This document shows, one piece after another, positions 35,667 through 44,712 of a stretch of 61,838 bases of DNA. The notes under the pieces are model-generated. The model worked only from the letters and a program-made list of their open reading frames with translations, ran no database searches and was not told where the DNA came from. Positions within the stretch are counted from its first letter, which is position 1; the number at the start of each line of letters is the position of its first letter. The position numbers and the translations under genes were made by a program. This stretch comes from Prochlorococcus sp. AG-347-K22 (GTDB lineage: Bacteria; Cyanobacteriota; Cyanobacteriia; PCC-6307; Cyanobiaceae): assembly GCA_003281285.1 (NCBI GenBank), contig QCCJ01000004.1, positions 1 through 61,838 of the forward strand, given 5' to 3'.

Positions 35667-36836
35667 ATGAATGAACAAAAGGGGGTATTTAAAAATCTTT
35701 ATAAAAACTTGATGAACCCTATACTAAAAAATGATTCTGGAATAGATGCAGAATATTTAACAAATTTATCTCTTAGCCTTCTATCATTTAGTTCAAGAAA
35801 ATATAATTGGCCTTTAGTTTCATCAATCCTAAAAAATCTTAATGAAGAATTTTCTGTAATTGATAAAAGGTTAAGTCAGAACATATGTGGAATAAATTTT
35901 TGTAATCCAATTGGTTTAGCTGCGGGTTTTGACAAAAATGGAAATGCTGCAAATATATGGAAAGATTTTGGTTTTGGATTTGCAGAACTTGGTACAGTAA
36001 CTAAATTTGCTCAAAATGGTAATCCAAAACCAAGGTTATTTAGATTAGCTGAAGAACAAGCAGCATTAAATAGGATGGGTTTCAATAATAATGGTGCAGA
36101 AAATCTGGTTAAAAATTTTCTTGAGCAGGGTATTGAGTTCAAAAAAAACAGGGAGAATATTTGTTTAGGGATAAATTTCGGCAAGTCTAAAATCACAAGC
36201 TTATCTCAAGCAAAAGATGATTATTTAACTTCTCTAAAATTATTAATTCCATATTGTGATTACGCAGCAATAAACGTAAGTTCTCCAAATACTGAAGGAC
36301 TAAGAAAGTTGCAAGATCCAATACTTCTAAAAGAACTTCTTAGAGAAATTAAAAACTTACCTAATTGTCCACCATTATTTGTAAAAATTGCTCCAGATTT
36401 AAGCCTTAAAGATATTGAAGATATTTGCCAGCTAATAATCGAGGAAAATATCGATGGGATAATTGCTACTAACACCAGCATAGACAGATTAGGTCTTGAA
36501 AATAGGAAGATCAGGCAAACAGGATTATTACTTTCTGAAGAAAATGGAGGATTAAGTGGAAAGCCTCTACAAAAAAAAGCAAATCAAATAATAAAACATA
36601 TACATAATATTGATAAAAAGATTATTTTAATTGGGGTTGGTGGAATCGATAGTCCTGAGTCGGCTTGGGAAAGAATTTGTTCTGGAGCATCATTAATTCA
36701 AATTTATACAGGATGGATATATAAGGGGCCACAATTAGTCCCCAATATACTTGAAGGGATTTTAAAGCAACTCAATATACATCAGTTGTCCAATATTAAT
36801 GAGGCCATTGGATCAGATTTAAAATGGGTTAAATAA
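35667..36836 (+). CDS. pyrD: Dihydroorotate dehydrogenase (quinone), class 2
   Basis: This membrane-associated flavoenzyme oxidises dihydroorotate to orotate using quinone. The 389-residue product has an N-terminal helical region for quinone access, then FCNPIGLAAGFDKNGN (FMN start, about residues 75-90), FAELGTVTKFAQNGNPKPRLFR, NRMGFNNNGA, AINVSSPNTEGLR with the catalytic Ser of class 2, and a C-terminal GVGGIDSPESAWERICSGASLIQIYTG. It starts 6 bases after rnhA and is probably co-transcribed. Confidence 0.96.
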   Translation: MNEQKGVFKNLYKNLMNPILKNDSGIDAEYLTNLSLSLLSFSSRKYNWPLVSSILKNLNEEFSVIDKRLSQNICGINFCNPIGLAAGFDKNGNAANIWKDFGFGFAELGTVTKFAQNGNPKPRLFRLAEEQAALNRMGFNNNGAENLVKNFLEQGIEFKKNRENICLGINFGKSKITSLSQAKDDYLTSLKLLIPYCDYAAINVSSPNTEGLRKLQDPILLKELLREIKNLPNCPPLFVKIAPDLSLKDIEDICQLIIEENIDGIIATNTSIDRLGLENRKIRQTGLLLSEENGGLSGKPLQKKANQIIKHIHNIDKKIILIGVGGIDSPESAWERICSGASLIQIYTGWIYKGPQLVPNILEGILKQLNIHQLSNINEAIGSDLKWVK

Positions 36837-36853
36837 AAATTAGAAAATGAATA

Positions 36854-37978
36854 ATGAACAAATGGGAACCTAGTGATTACAAAACATTAGCCATGAATAT
36901 ATCTAACTTAAAGCATGGAGGAAATGTATTTGCAAAAGCAAAAAAATTAAATTTATTACCCTCTGAAATCATTGACGCAAGTGCCTCGCTAGTACCCTTT
37001 GATCCACCTCAAATACTAATAGATTCACTAAATGCAGAAATTAAGAATCTTGGCTTTAGATATTACCCAGAGAGAAACTTGAGTGATCTGAAAGAAATAA
37101 TCGGTAAATTTCATGGGATAAATCCAGACAATATATTGCCTGGAAATGGAGCTTCTGAACTAATAACCTGGGCAGGTTATGAAGCATCCAAATTTGGAAT
37201 AAGTTGTATTCCTTCTCCATCATTTGTTGATTATGAAAGATCTTTAAATTGTTGGAATAGCAATTTTATACATTGCGAATTGCCAAAAAACTGGAATGAT
37301 ATTTTTCCTCAATCATTTCCGCTTCATCCAAAAGGAGATGTTATTTGGATAACAAATCCACATAATCCTACCGGCCAATTGTGGGAAAAGAATTCATTAG
37401 AGGAAGTTGTGAAAAAATATAAATTAGTTATTTGTGATGAAGCTTTCTTATCGATAACACCTAATGGAGACAAAGAATCTTTAATACCATTAACCCAAAG
37501 ATTTGATAATTTACTTGTCTTGAGAAGCTTGACCAAAATCTTCAATATTCCAGGCCTTAGATTAGGTTACGTTATTGGCTCATCGAAAAAAATTAAACAA
37601 TGGGAAATAAATAGAGATCCTTGGCCTTTAAATTCATTTGCTATTAAAGCAGGAATTGATCTACTAAGTAATAAGAAATTCTATGAACAGTGGACAAAAC
37701 AGATTCACAGCTGGATAAATGTTGAAAAAAAGAGAGTATTTGAAAAATTATCTAAAATAGAAACCCTTAAAGTTCATAACTCTTCAACCAACTTTTTTTT
37801 AATTGAAAGTAAAACATCCTTATCGCCAAATATTAAATACTTAGAAAATAGGGGAATATTGCTGAGAGAATGCACTTCATTTAGATTTCTTGACGAAAAG
37901 TGGGCAAGAATAAGTTTGCAGAATAGAAAAAATAACACTCTTCTATGTAAAGAAATTCAGAATTCTTTTAAAAAATAA
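36854..37978 (+). CDS. PLP-dependent aminotransferase-fold protein, CobD/HisC-like
   Basis: This is a class I PLP enzyme of 374 residues with sequence features of threonine-phosphate decarboxylase (CobD). It has LKHGGNVF, DASASLVPFDPP, GFRYYPERNLSDLKE, PGNGASELI, ITNPHNPTG, VICDEAFLS and the PLP lysine in RSLTKIFNIPGLRLG. CobD supplies the aminopropanol phosphate of cobalamin (or the pseudocobalamin of these cyanobacteria), while HisC makes histidinol phosphate. A second class I aminotransferase (51718-52827) is the better HisC candidate, so I favour the CobD role here. The 3' end overlaps murG by 22 bases. Confidence 0.8.
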   Translation: MNKWEPSDYKTLAMNISNLKHGGNVFAKAKKLNLLPSEIIDASASLVPFDPPQILIDSLNAEIKNLGFRYYPERNLSDLKEIIGKFHGINPDNILPGNGASELITWAGYEASKFGISCIPSPSFVDYERSLNCWNSNFIHCELPKNWNDIFPQSFPLHPKGDVIWITNPHNPTGQLWEKNSLEEVVKKYKLVICDEAFLSITPNGDKESLIPLTQRFDNLLVLRSLTKIFNIPGLRLGYVIGSSKKIKQWEINRDPWPLNSFAIKAGIDLLSNKKFYEQWTKQIHSWINVEKKRVFEKLSKIETLKVHNSSTNFFLIESKTSLSPNIKYLENRGILLRECTSFRFLDEKWARISLQNRKNNTLLCKEIQNSFKK

Positions 37979-39048
37979 TTAATAAATTTCTTAATCTCAT
38001 TTTTAGATTTAATTTTATTATTATTTTTCATATTCTTCTTCATGAGATCTAATATTTCATAATGATTTTTTCCCTTTTTTGATTTTATTTTAAAAATTCT
38101 TTCTAGAGTTTCTTCAAAAACTTCTTTAGAAATTTTATTCTGATTGATTAAAACTGAGCCTCCATTTTCAGCAAGAACCATTGCATTTTTCTCCTGATGA
38201 TTATTTTTAGAGTCTGGATATGGAATTAAAATTGAAGGTTTTTCAGCCTCTATTAGTTCATTGATTGTTCCTGCTCCAGATCTCGATATTACAAGATCAC
38301 AGTTTTGAATTAAAGCTGCTATTTCATTAGTAAATTTCTTTTGAATATAATTTTTGGAGTTTTTTACATGAAAAGGTTGTTGATTAGATTCGCCAATAAT
38401 ATGAACTATCCGAAACTTTTTTTTTATTAAAAATTCTAGAGATTCATAAAGAATTTGATTTATAGCTTTTGCTCCTTGACTACCTCCCATAACAATCAAA
38501 AGAGGTCCGTTTCCTTTTGGAACCCATTCTGGCAAAAAATTAAATTTATAGAATTGTTCTCTTAAAGGTGTTCCAGTAAAAATAGTTTTACAATTTTTTA
38601 AATAAGAATTTGTTTTCTTAAATCCTAAAAGAACATAGTTACATAAAAAACCAAAATATTTTGTGACCATTCCTGGAATTACATTTGATTCATGAATAAT
38701 GATAGGTATCCTGAGAAGTTTTGAAGCAACAATAGTAGGTGCTGATAAATAACCGCCGGTCGTAAAAACTAAGTTAATTTTTTTTTCTTTTAAAATCCTA
38801 ATTATTTGGAATGTTGACATTAAAATTTCTAGGTATTGATAAAACAAAAAAATATTTCTTCTTGGTGTCTTTATATTTAAAGTCCTCAAATTATATTTTT
38901 GGGGAATAAATTTTGCATCAAGTCTTTGACGAACACCCAACCAATTAATATTCCATTCATCTTCCACCTCTTTAGATACTGCTAAGGCTGGGAAAATATG
39001 CCCCCCTGTCCCACTGGCTGCGACTAATAAATTATTTTTTTTAGACAT
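37957..39048 (-). CDS. murG: UDP-GlcNAc:undecaprenyl-PP-MurNAc-pentapeptide N-acetylglucosaminyltransferase
   Basis: MurG makes lipid II on the cytoplasmic side of the membrane. The 363-residue protein starts NNLLVAASGTGGHIFPALAVSKE (GxGGH motif at about 14-19), has [41 protein letters not shown] (about 185-196, GSxGA motif) and VISRSGAGTINELI with EAEKPSILIPYP. These motifs are complete for the family. It converges with the CobD-like gene. Confidence 0.95.
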   Translation of the reverse strand: MSKKNNLLVAASGTGGHIFPALAVSKEVEDEWNINWLGVRQRLDAKFIPQKYNLRTLNIKTPRRNIFLFYQYLEILMSTFQIIRILKEKKINLVFTTGGYLSAPTIVASKLLRIPIIIHESNVIPGMVTKYFGFLCNYVLLGFKKTNSYLKNCKTIFTGTPLREQFYKFNFLPEWVPKGNGPLLIVMGGSQGAKAINQILYESLEFLIKKKFRIVHIIGESNQQPFHVKNSKNYIQKKFTNEIAALIQNCDLVISRSGAGTINELIEAEKPSILIPYPDSKNNHQEKNAMVLAENGGSVLINQNKISKEVFEETLERIFKIKSKKGKNHYEILDLMKKNMKNNNKIKSKNEIKKFINYFLKEF

Positions 39049-39080
39049 AAAAACTTAAATTAGTAGAATAAAAATAATCA

Positions 39081-39815
39081 ATGATTAATATGTTTATTTT
39101 AAACTTATTTAAAAATATAGGATTTCCTCTCTACTTATTTGTTTATCTTATTATTCCCTATTCAGCAATAACGCAAACTTTAAAAGTTGATTTTATAAGA
39201 AATCTAGAAAACTCTTTAAATGCGAAAGATTTAGAATTCATTAGAAAAAATTTTAGAAATGAAGAAAGACAAAATATACCAAAACAATTTTCTAAGATTA
39301 TTAATGATTTCCCTAACAGCAAATGGAAGATCAAAAGATTAAAATCTAATATTTCAAATGAAGATATTTTGAGAATAAAAGTTTCTGGAAGAAAAATAGT
39401 TAATGGAGAAATATATATACTCGAATCCAATTTTGATTATTTATTTTCAATCGCAAATGGGAAAATAGATGAAGGGATTATCAAAAATTTATTCACAACT
39501 ATAAGAAACGATAATAAAAAGATAGATATTAGTTTTAAAATTCCTGATAGAGTTCTTACCGGTTCAAAATATGATATCGATATAATTCTAAATAAGCCTC
39601 TTGAAGAAGTGATTATTGCTGGAGCTATAAAACCTCATCAAGTAAATTCAATTTTTGAACAAGAAATATTATTGGAGCCATTGGCGTCTGGAGGAATTTT
39701 TAAAATAACAAGAGCCCCTTCAAAACCAGGGATACAAATTTGGTCAGGAATCATAGCTCACCCTGAAGGAATGATTACTTTTACAAAGAGCATTGATATT
39801 GTTGATGAGATATAG
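39081..39815 (+). CDS. Conserved exported protein, unknown function
   Basis: This 244-residue protein has an N-terminal hydrophobic segment (NLFKNIGFPLYLFVYLIIPYSAI, about residues 7-31) that may be a signal peptide or anchor. The mature part is beta-rich: WKIKRLKSNISNEDILRIKVSGRK, then KIDISFKIPDRVLTGSKYDIDIILNKPLEE, ending in GIIAHPEGMITFTKSIDI. I do not recognise a family. It diverges from murG (32-base gap) and converges with pgk (7-base gap). Confidence 0.72.
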   Translation: MINMFILNLFKNIGFPLYLFVYLIIPYSAITQTLKVDFIRNLENSLNAKDLEFIRKNFRNEERQNIPKQFSKIINDFPNSKWKIKRLKSNISNEDILRIKVSGRKIVNGEIYILESNFDYLFSIANGKIDEGIIKNLFTTIRNDNKKIDISFKIPDRVLTGSKYDIDIILNKPLEEVIIAGAIKPHQVNSIFEQEILLEPLASGGIFKITRAPSKPGIQIWSGIIAHPEGMITFTKSIDIVDEI

Positions 39816-39822
39816 ATATAGT

Positions 39823-41031
39823 CTAGGCGTCGTTTAACGCAGCTACACCTGGTAAGGTTTTACCTTCTAAAAGTTCCAAACTTGCGCCACCTCCAGTGGA
39901 TATATGAGACATTTTCGCAGCTAATCCTGCTTTCTCTACAGCTGCGACTGAATCTCCACCACCAATTATTGTACAAACCTCAGAAAAAGCACTTAAGTCC
40001 GCAAGAGTAGTAGCTATTGCATTTGTACCGTCTGCAAATTTATCAAATTCAAAAACTCCCATTGGACCATTCCAAATAATTGTCTTACATTCTGCAAGAG
40101 CATTCTGAAAAACTTTAATGGAATTTGGACCAATATCGAGACCCATCCAATTCCCACTAATTGAATCAATTTGAGATATTTTACTATTGGCGTCCGAAGA
40201 AAATTCATCAGCTAAAACAACATCAGTGGGTAGTAATAATTCTACTCCTTTAGCTTTTGCTTTTGCTTCTAAATCTTTAGCAAGCTCGAGTTTATCTTCT
40301 TCTACAAGGCTCTTTCCGACATCTAAACCTCTAGCTTTATAAAAAGTGAAAATCATACCTCCACCAATCATGATTTTGTCACACTTATCTAGTAAAGAAT
40401 CAAGTACTCCTATTTTGCTACTAACCTTTGATCCTCCAACTATTGCTGCCAATGGACGCTTTGGGGAATCTATTGCTCCTTGTAAGTATTTCAATTCTTT
40501 TTCTAAAAGGAATCCAGCTACTGAGGGACTTAAATAATTAGTAACACCCTGAGTTGAAGCATGAGCTCTATGAGCAGCACCGAAAGCATCATTTACATAC
40601 ATATCTGCATGTGATGCTAATTTTTTAGCAAACTCAAGGTCGTTCTTTTCCTCTTCACCAAAAAAACGAACATTTTCAAGTAAAAGAACATCTCCATTAG
40701 ATAAGCTATTTGATTGTGCAACTGCTTCATCACCAATACAACTGTTAGTAAGAGCAACATTTTGCCCCAACAATTCACTTAATCTTGCAGCTACTGGAGT
40801 TAATCTCATTTTTTCATTTACCTGACCCTTTGGTCTCCCAAAATGAGCAGCTAAAATAACTTTTGCAGAATGATTAATAAGATATTCAATAGTTGGAATC
40901 GCTGCACGAATACGCGTATCGTCGGTTATTTGACCATCTTCATTTAATGGAACATTAAAATCTACTCTTACAAGAACTTTTTTTCCTTCTAAATGTGTCT
41001 TATCAAGAATGGAAAGAGATAATTTTGACAT
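39823..41031 (-). CDS. pgk: Phosphoglycerate kinase
   Basis: Pgk transfers phosphate between 1,3-bisphosphoglycerate and ADP and runs in reverse in the Calvin cycle. The 402-residue product has [88 protein letters not shown] and the C-terminal [16 protein letters not shown] with [15 protein letters not shown]. Key binding motifs are all present. The region 41032-41244 between pgk and the GTPase is 213 bases of AT-rich sequence without an obvious feature. Confidence 0.98.
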   Translation of the reverse strand: MSKLSLSILDKTHLEGKKVLVRVDFNVPLNEDGQITDDTRIRAAIPTIEYLINHSAKVILAAHFGRPKGQVNEKMRLTPVAARLSELLGQNVALTNSCIGDEAVAQSNSLSNGDVLLLENVRFFGEEEKNDLEFAKKLASHADMYVNDAFGAAHRAHASTQGVTNYLSPSVAGFLLEKELKYLQGAIDSPKRPLAAIVGGSKVSSKIGVLDSLLDKCDKIMIGGGMIFTFYKARGLDVGKSLVEEDKLELAKDLEAKAKAKGVELLLPTDVVLADEFSSDANSKISQIDSISGNWMGLDIGPNSIKVFQNALAECKTIIWNGPMGVFEFDKFADGTNAIATTLADLSAFSEVCTIIGGGDSVAAVEKAGLAAKMSHISTGGGASLELLEGKTLPGVAALNDA

Positions 41032-41244
41032 TAAATAAACTTAATTTTTAATCTTAAGACCCTAACGTTAATTTGGGCTTATTGGGTTAAAAAGTAGTTA
41101 CTGTTACCTATGCCTTAATAAATTTTAAGAATTAACGATTATAAAAATTTTTCAGTCATTAAATTTATACTAAACTTTAGAAGTAAATACTTTTGAAACT
41201 TATAAAAACTAAAAGGAATACAAAATTTTATTTGATTTATTGAA

Positions 41245-42117
41245 GTGGACATACCCAAAATTCAATGGTACCCAGGCCATATCGCAAAAGCAGAAAAGAA
41301 ATTATCTGAAGTTATCAATAAAGTAGATTTAGTTATAGAAGTTAGAGATGCACGAATTCCCTTGTCAACAGGACATCCACACTTAAATAAATGGATAAAT
41401 AATAAAAAACATATACTTGTTATTAACAGATCAGACATGATCTCCATTAATACAATCAATAGTTGGAATAAATGGTTTAATGATAAAGATCAATATCCTC
41501 TTTGGTGTGATGCTAAAAGAGGAATAGGTATTAAAGAAATTTGTAAGTCAGCCAAAGATTCTAGGTCGTCAATCGACGATAGAAGACTCTCTAGAGGAAT
41601 GCGAATTAGGCCAATTAGAGCCCTTACACTTGGTTTTCCAAACGTAGGAAAGTCAGCATTAATTAATAGAATTGCAAAAAAAAGAGTTGTAGATAGCGCT
41701 AGGAAAGCAGGCGTGACTCGTAATTTAAGATGGATAAAATTAGAAAGTGGTATAGATCTGCTAGATGCTCCTGGCGTTATACCTCCAAATTTAGAGGATC
41801 AAAAATCAGCACTTAATCTTGCACTGTGTGACGATATTGGTGAAGCTGCTTATGAAATAGAGAGTGTCGCAATTGAATTTATCAAAATTATATCCTCTCT
41901 CAACAAAGATAAGAATGCGAATATCTCAGTTAAACAAATATCTAATAGATATGGAGTTGATATTGCAAAAGGCTTTAAGAGTCCCTCTGCTTGGATCGAC
42001 GAAGCAGCTTTAAAACATACTTCAGGCGATAAAAGGAGAATGTCTCATAAGTTACTAGAAGATTATAGAAATCAAATGCTGGGTAAAATTGCTTTAGAAG
42101 TCCCACTATGGAATTAA
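41245..42117 (+). CDS. ylqF: Circularly permuted GTPase YlqF/RbgA
   Basis: YlqF/RbgA is a ribosome-assembly GTPase whose G motifs are in permuted order (G4-G5-G1-G2-G3). The 290-residue protein starts with GTG at 41245 and has IQWYPGHIAKAEK, then IEVRDARIPLS, G4 INRSD (about 65), G1 GFPNVGKSALIN (about 130), and G3 DAPGVIPP (about 175). This order confirms the permutation. The 3' end overlaps rluD by 10 bases, so they are probably coupled. Confidence 0.94.
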   Translation: MDIPKIQWYPGHIAKAEKKLSEVINKVDLVIEVRDARIPLSTGHPHLNKWINNKKHILVINRSDMISINTINSWNKWFNDKDQYPLWCDAKRGIGIKEICKSAKDSRSSIDDRRLSRGMRIRPIRALTLGFPNVGKSALINRIAKKRVVDSARKAGVTRNLRWIKLESGIDLLDAPGVIPPNLEDQKSALNLALCDDIGEAAYEIESVAIEFIKIISSLNKDKNANISVKQISNRYGVDIAKGFKSPSAWIDEAALKHTSGDKRRMSHKLLEDYRNQMLGKIALEVPLWN

Positions 42118-43067
42118 ATAAACAAAATACTTTCGGCATTGGAGAAGGCGAGCTTATAGAAATTATTTATGAGCTTCCTCTTCCTATGAGGCTAGACAGA
42201 TGGTTGGTAAGTAAAAGGCCTGAACAAAGTAGAGCAAGAATTCAACATTTTATTAGTTCAGGTTTAGTACTTGTAAATTATAAGACCGCGAAAGCAAAGA
42301 CCCCATTAAAAAATGGCGACAATATTCAAATATGGATGCCTCCTCCTGAACCTCTTATTTATTTGAAACCTGAAAAAATGGATTTAAATATCCTTTTTGA
42401 AGACGAGCACATCATAGTAATCAATAAACAATCAGGACTAATTGTTCATCCAGCCCCTGGTCACAAATCTGGAACTTTAGTGAATGGGTTACTTTTTCAC
42501 TGTAAAGATCTACCTGGAATTAATGGGAAACTAAGACCTGGGATTGTTCACAGATTAGATAAAGATACCTCAGGATGTATGGTGGTGGCAAAAAGCCAAG
42601 AGGCATTAGTAAATCTCCAGAAACAAATTAAAGAAAAAATAGCATCACGCGAATATATTGCAGTAATTCATGGAGCACCTAATTCTGAAGAAGGCCAAAT
42701 AGTGGGACACATTGGCAGAGATAAATTAAATAGATTGAAATATAAAGTAGTTGAAGAAACTTCAGGAAGGTATGCCTGTACCTATTGGAAATTAAAAGAA
42801 AGATTTGGCAATTACTCATTAATGAGTTTCAAACTAGATACGGGGCGAACGCATCAAATAAGAGTTCACTGCGCTCACATTAATAATCCAATTGTGGGTG
42901 ATCCGTTATATGGAAGATGTAAAAAACTTCCATGTAAATTAAATGGCCAAGCTTTACACGCCATTAAGCTTGGACTTATACATCCAATAAATGGTAAAGA
43001 AATGATATTTGAATCAGAATTACCATTAGATTTTCAAAAATTACTAAGTATTCTTAAAGTTAAATAA
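42108..43067 (+). CDS. rluD: 23S rRNA pseudouridine synthase RluD
   Basis: RluD isomerises uridines in helix 69 of 23S rRNA. The 319-residue protein has an N-terminal S4 RNA-binding domain (MRLDRWLVSKRPEQSRARIQHFISSG, about residues 25-65) and a pseudouridine synthase domain with VVAKS after the RLDKDTSG active-site motif (Asp nucleophile, about residues 143-153), EYIAVIHG and TGRTHQIRVHCAH. It is coupled to the permuted GTPase gene and overlaps the convergent ABC gene by 8 bases. Confidence 0.95.
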   Translation: MELNKQNTFGIGEGELIEIIYELPLPMRLDRWLVSKRPEQSRARIQHFISSGLVLVNYKTAKAKTPLKNGDNIQIWMPPPEPLIYLKPEKMDLNILFEDEHIIVINKQSGLIVHPAPGHKSGTLVNGLLFHCKDLPGINGKLRPGIVHRLDKDTSGCMVVAKSQEALVNLQKQIKEKIASREYIAVIHGAPNSEEGQIVGHIGRDKLNRLKYKVVEETSGRYACTYWKLKERFGNYSLMSFKLDTGRTHQIRVHCAHINNPIVGDPLYGRCKKLPCKLNGQALHAIKLGLIHPINGKEMIFESELPLDFQKLLSILKVK

Positions 43068-44658
43068 GATTTAAAGACGAATTTAGAAGCGATTTTGTAT
43101 AAGTGTTTTGAGTTTTACTGAATATTGTAGAACTTTCTCCTTCATCAACTATCTTTCCTTGATTCATAACTAGCAACCTATCACAAAATCTTTGAGCAAT
43201 GCCTAAATCATGAGTAATAAAGATAATCGTTAAATTCATTTTTTTTTGCAAGACCCTAAGTAATTCAAGAATCTCAATTTTTACTGAAGCATCCAACATA
43301 TTTACGCTCTCATCACAAATTAAAATTTTTGGCTTCAACAATAGCGCCCTGGCTAATGAAATTCTTTGCAATTGACCACCAGATAATTGGCTAGGATAAG
43401 AATTAAGAAAATCCTTATTTAAGGGAAGATTTAAATTTGTTAACATTGATTTTATTTCTTTTGCGATTTTTCTTTTATCTGAAATTTTTTGAATAAAAAA
43501 TATATCTTCCAAAACATTTTTAATTTTCATTTTCGGATTCAAACTTGAAAAAGGATCTTGAAAAATAATTTGCACATTATTGTTCTTTTTAAAAGATTTA
43601 TTTTTTTTCGATGCATGATTTTTATCATAAATTTTGATTTCACCCCCTCTTACCTTAAGAAGTCCAATTAAAGCCCTACATAATGTACTTTTACCGCTGC
43701 CTGAAGAACCAACTATTCCAAGAGCCTCATTTTCATGTAACTTGAAACTAACTTCATTTAAAGCCTTATTCCATTTATTAATGAAAATTGAAGAATTTAA
43801 TTTATACCAATGTCTTAGGTTATTTACCTCTAGAACGACCTGATCTCGAGCATTATCTTTAATATTTGGTTCTAATACTATTTTTGAAGCATTTACTAAC
43901 TTTTTCCCGATATCTGATTTTGGTGATTGAAAAATATCTAATATATTCCCTTTTTCAACAATCGATCCCTTTTCAATTATTGCAACTTTTTTACACCACT
44001 TTGCTGCAAGATTAATATCATGACTAATTAAAATTAAAGTACTATCAAATTCATTACATAGATGAATTATTTCTTGCATAATTTCAAAACTTGTTTTGGT
44101 ATCTAAGCTTGTTGTAGGTTCATCAGCAATTAATATTTTAGGTTTCAAAGCAAGTGCCATTGCTATAGAAACTCTCTGTCTCATTCCACCGCTAAATTGA
44201 TGTGGGAAAGAATCAAGTCTACTTTCTTCAATTCCAACTTTTTGAAAAACTTCTCTTACTAATTTTTTAATAGCTAAAGATGATTTAGTTTGATCATGTG
44301 TTTTAAATAATTCATATAAATGATCCCCAACTCTCATTAGTGGATTAAGTTTTTTTATAGAGTCTTGATAAATAAATCCAAAATTATTTCTTCTAAATAA
44401 TTGTGCATCTTTGTTATTTATTTTCCTAGGATCTACGCTAGAAATCGATAGATACCCTTTAGAAGTGGCCTTTTCAGGCAATATATTTACTAATGTTTTT
44501 GCAAAAGTGGTCTTTCCACATCCAGAAGGTCCTATTATGGCCAAATGATCTCCACTATCTATTTCCAAATTAAAATTTTTGATAATAGTTTGCTGTTTTA
44601 GACCATATTTAACAGTAAGATTTTTAACTACAATAATTTTTTCTTTATTTTTTTCCAT
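43060..44658 (-). CDS. Fused double ATP-binding subunit of a peptide-type ABC transporter
   Basis: Two ABC ATPase domains sit in one 532-residue chain. The first has Walker A GPSGCGKTT (about residue 38-46), signature FSGGMRQRV and Walker B LIADEPTTSLD. The second has GSSGSGKST (about 320), signature LSGGQLQRIS and Walker B ILICDESVNMLD, with H-loop TIIFITHDLG. Both resemble DppD/DppF (oligopeptide/dipeptide uptake). No permease or binding protein lies nearby, so the partner components are elsewhere or it serves another import role. NBD2 Walker B reads DES, not DEP. Confidence 0.87.
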   Translation of the reverse strand: MEKNKEKIIVVKNLTVKYGLKQQTIIKNFNLEIDSGDHLAIIGPSGCGKTTFAKTLVNILPEKATSKGYLSISSVDPRKINNKDAQLFRRNNFGFIYQDSIKKLNPLMRVGDHLYELFKTHDQTKSSLAIKKLVREVFQKVGIEESRLDSFPHQFSGGMRQRVSIAMALALKPKILIADEPTTSLDTKTSFEIMQEIIHLCNEFDSTLILISHDINLAAKWCKKVAIIEKGSIVEKGNILDIFQSPKSDIGKKLVNASKIVLEPNIKDNARDQVVLEVNNLRHWYKLNSSIFINKWNKALNEVSFKLHENEALGIVGSSGSGKSTLCRALIGLLKVRGGEIKIYDKNHASKKNKSFKKNNNVQIIFQDPFSSLNPKMKIKNVLEDIFFIQKISDKRKIAKEIKSMLTNLNLPLNKDFLNSYPSQLSGGQLQRISLARALLLKPKILICDESVNMLDASVKIEILELLRVLQKKMNLTIIFITHDLGIAQRFCDRLLVMNQGKIVDEGESSTIFSKTQNTYTKSLLNSSLNLI

Positions 44659-44712
44659 GATTTATAGCAAATTTTTCTAGACCTAAATAAAATACATTTA
44701 AAGCAATATAAA

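Noticed and set aside
37957..37978. Sequencing error as the cause of the 22-base overlap between the cobD-like gene and murG
   Set aside because: Both C-termini look complete and natural, and similar short overlaps occur at three other convergent ends in the window.
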